From positions 34,270 to 98,269 of the forward strand of contig CALJUR010000049.1 of NCBI GenBank assembly GCA_937975765.1: a stretch of DNA of 64,000 bases. Direction: 5' to 3'. Shown piece after piece: positions 62,191-64,000 of this stretch. This DNA comes from an uncultured Myxococcales bacterium. GTDB lineage: Bacteria > Myxococcota_A > UBA9042 > DTJE01. How positions within the stretch are numbered: the stretch's first letter is position 1; each line of letters opens with the position of its first letter. Made by a program: the position numbers and the translations under genes. The notes under the pieces were generated by a model. It saw only the letters and a list, made by a program, of their open reading frames with translations, did not search any database and was not told where the DNA came from.

Positions 62191-62220
62191 AGGAACGTCG
62201 CGGAGACCGGGATCTCCCGG

Positions 62221-62303
<83 letters not shown>

Positions 62304-62443
62304 CTGTCAAGGAACGAACAGGGGCGAAGGGTACACCGGGCGGAAGGCACTTGTAAAGCCCCGCCGGTGACAAGCCGCGGCGGCCCCGCGGTCTCCCCCC
62401 GACACCGGACGGCCCGCCGCACGGCCGCGCGCGCCCGCCCCCC

Positions 62444-62473
62444 CTGTTGCATCGGATCCTGCCGTCGTACAAT
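62444..62473 (+). promoter_or_regulatory. Promoter of the aldehyde dehydrogenase gene
   Basis: CTGTTG (62444-62449), 18 bp, TACAAT (62468-62473) within CGTACAATC, the same -10 sequence as at tsaD and the TSUP gene. Here a leader of about 23 nt contains TGGAGGT. Confidence 0.5.
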
Positions 62474-62502
62474 CGCCTTCACCGCATCCCCTGGAGGTAC
62501 CC

Positions 62503-64000
62503 ATGGAGCGCTACCAGCTCTTCATCGACGGGAAGTTCTGCGACGCCGAGTCCGGCGAGACGCGGCCGACCGTCAACCCCGGCAACGAGGAACCCATCGC
62601 CCTGGTCCCGGTCGCCGGCAAGGGCGACACGAGGCGCGCCATCGAGGCGGCGCGCCGGTCCTTCGACGAGGGCACCTGGGCCGGCATGAGCCCGAAGGAC
62701 CGCGCCGCGAAGCTGATGAAGGTCTTCCAGATCCTCAAGGACAAGGAGGCCGACATCGCGGAACTGGAGTCGAAGGACGGCGGTTCGACGATCCGCAAGA
62801 CGACGATGATGGACGCGCCGGTGGGCATCGAGCACTTCCGGCTGCTGGTCGAACTGGGCGGCTCGCTGCCCACCTACGAACCGCTGCCCTGGGTGGACTT
62901 CCCGTTCGTGTCGTGGAACTTCGTGAACCGGGAACCGATCGGCGTCTGCGCCGGCATCATCCCGTGGAACTTCCCGTTCATGATGGCGGTGTGGAAGACC
63001 GCGCCGGCGCTGATCATGGGCAACTCGATCGTGCTGAAGCCCGCGTCCGACACGCCGCTGACCGCGCTGGAGCTGGCCAAGGCCATCGCCGAAGCCGACC
63101 TGCCCCCCGGCGTCTTCAACATCGTCACGGGATCCGGGTCGGTCGTGGGCCCGGAACTGTGCACCAACCCGATGGTGGACAAGGTCGCGCTGACGGGGTC
63201 CACCGAGACCGGCCGCAACGTGATGCGGATGGCCTCGGACACGGTCAAGAAGGTCACGCTGGAACTGGGCGGCAAGTCGCCGACGCTGGTGCTGGAGGAC
63301 GCCGACCTGGACATCGCGGTGGACGGCGCGCTGTTCGGCACCTTCTTCCACGCGGGCCAGGTCTGCGAGTCCGGCACGCGCTGCATCGTGCCGGCGTCCA
63401 TCTACGACAAGTTCATGGCCAAGATGGTGGAACGCATCGGCCACATCAAGATCGGCGACCCGCAGGACTTCGAGACGACGATGGGCCCGGTGGTGTCGAA
63501 GACCCAGCTGGACACCGTGACGGGATACATCGACATCGGCCTGAAGGAAGGCGCGAACCTGGTGTGCGGCGGCAGGCGGCCGACCCACATGGAGAAGGGG
63601 TTCTTCGTGGAACCGACGATCTTCGACGGCGTGCGCAACGACATGCGGATCGCCCAGGAGGAGATCTTCGGGCCGGTGCTGTCGGTCATCCGGTACGACG
63701 AGGTGGACGAGGCGATCCGGATGGCGAACGACAGCATCTACGGGCTGGGCGGCGCGGTGTTCAGCCGGGACGTGCCGCGGGCCATCGACCTGGCCAAGCG
63801 CATCCGCACCGGCACGGTGTGGATCAACGACTACCACCTGCTGAACGCGCTGGCGCCCTTCGGCGGCTACAAGCAGTCGGGCGTGGGCCGCGAGCTGGGC
63901 CCGCACGGCCTGCTGGAGTACACCCAGGTCAAGCACATCCACGTGGACCTGACCGCCGACCGGTCCAAGAAGTTCTGGTACAACTACATTTTCAACGATT
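62503..64000 (+). CDS. NAD(P)-dependent aldehyde dehydrogenase (3' end truncated by window edge)
   Basis: 499 codons are visible from ATG 62503 (GGAGG 6 nt upstream) and the frame is still open at the right edge, although the fold is nearly complete. Key residues of the ALDH superfamily are present: N156 in PWNFPFMM, E254 in VTLELGGKSP, C288 in GQVCESGTR. ALTGSTETGR and EEIFGPVLSVI are also present. The enzyme oxidises an aldehyde to the acid through a thiohemiacetal on Cys288. Similarity is to betaine-, phenylacetaldehyde- or general-aldehyde-type members; the substrate cannot be told. Upstream are three tRNA genes on the other strand. Confidence 0.92.
   Translation, partial: MERYQLFIDGKFCDAESGETRPTVNPGNEEPIALVPVAGKGDTRRAIEAARRSFDEGTWAGMSPKDRAAKLMKVFQILKDKEADIAELESKDGGSTIRKTTMMDAPVGIEHFRLLVELGGSLPTYEPLPWVDFPFVSWNFVNREPIGVCAGIIPWNFPFMMAVWKTAPALIMGNSIVLKPASDTPLTALELAKAIAEADLPPGVFNIVTGSGSVVGPELCTNPMVDKVALTGSTETGRNVMRMASDTVKKVTLELGGKSPTLVLEDADLDIAVDGALFGTFFHAGQVCESGTRCIVPASIYDKFMAKMVERIGHIKIGDPQDFETTMGPVVSKTQLDTVTGYIDIGLKEGANLVCGGRRPTHMEKGFFVEPTIFDGVRNDMRIAQEEIFGPVLSVIRYDEVDEAIRMANDSIYGLGGAVFSRDVPRAIDLAKRIRTGTVWINDYHLLNALAPFGGYKQSGVGRELGPHGLLEYTQVKHIHVDLTADRSKKFWYNYIFND

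Overview
The window is very GC-rich DNA with strong third-position G/C bias. It comes from a Gram-negative bacterium: it encodes a FadL-type outer-membrane protein, a complete MarR/TolC/adaptor/RND efflux operon and many lipoproteins. Lipoproteins with acidic Asp/Pro spacers after the lipobox, Cys-rich repeats and MopE-like calcium-site repeats, together with anaerobe-type genes (3,5-diaminohexanoate dehydrogenase, ferredoxin-nitroreductase fusion, B12-type radical SAM proteins), suggest an uncultured deltaproteobacterial or Myxococcota-like lineage. That placement is inference. No phage, plasmid or CRISPR locus is visible.

Layout. 1-4.9 kb: the 3' end of an alpha-galactosidase-like gene, a triple-KOW protein, a small membrane protein, a DUF169 protein and an orphan kdd. 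4.9-10.4 kb: one giant Cys-rich, MopE-like, Gly-rich surface protein on the minus strand, broken by two compensating frameshifts. 10.7-19.5 kb: a coiled-coil lipoprotein, a membrane protein, a PNGase F-like lipoprotein, a ferredoxin-nitroreductase, a hybrid histidine kinase and a large lipoprotein; a MITE-like element lies between the last two. 19.7-27.8 kb: a tandem CoA-transferase, a Cys-repeat M30-like metalloprotease, an MFS transporter, a secreted protein and a lipase-like lipoprotein. 27.8-31.3 kb: a redox operon (thioredoxin/glutaredoxin fusion, CX6C thioredoxin-like protein, thioredoxin reductase-like enzyme, TSUP permease, DUF1634) behind a strong promoter overlapped by a perfect palindrome. 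31.3-36.3 kb: a B12 radical SAM protein, an EF-hand membrane protein and a YbaK-type deacylase. 36.4-42.4 kb: the marR-tolC-adaptor-RND operon. 42.6-46.9 kb: a small lipoprotein, a GH27 alpha-galactosidase with NPCBM domain, a 107-bp tandem repeat and a FadL-like protein. 47-55 kb: tsaD, a Cys-rich lipoprotein, rsmA, gyrA and a membrane pseudokinase. 55.2-61.9 kb: a surface GH57 enzyme, a radical SAM protein and a CDF transporter. 62-64 kb: three tRNAs (Arg, Ser, Ser) and a 3'-truncated aldehyde dehydrogenase.

Together the genes suggest a cell investing in surface and exported glycan- and protein-active enzymes (GH27, GH57, GH36-like, PNGase F-like, M30-like), with redox and efflux functions. 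The redox operon with its palindromic operator is the most system-like unit. Three short elements with related inverted ends and a family of GC palindromes just past stop codons are the main non-coding novelty. The -10 boxes tend toward TACNNT, and three genes appear to be transcribed without a leader.
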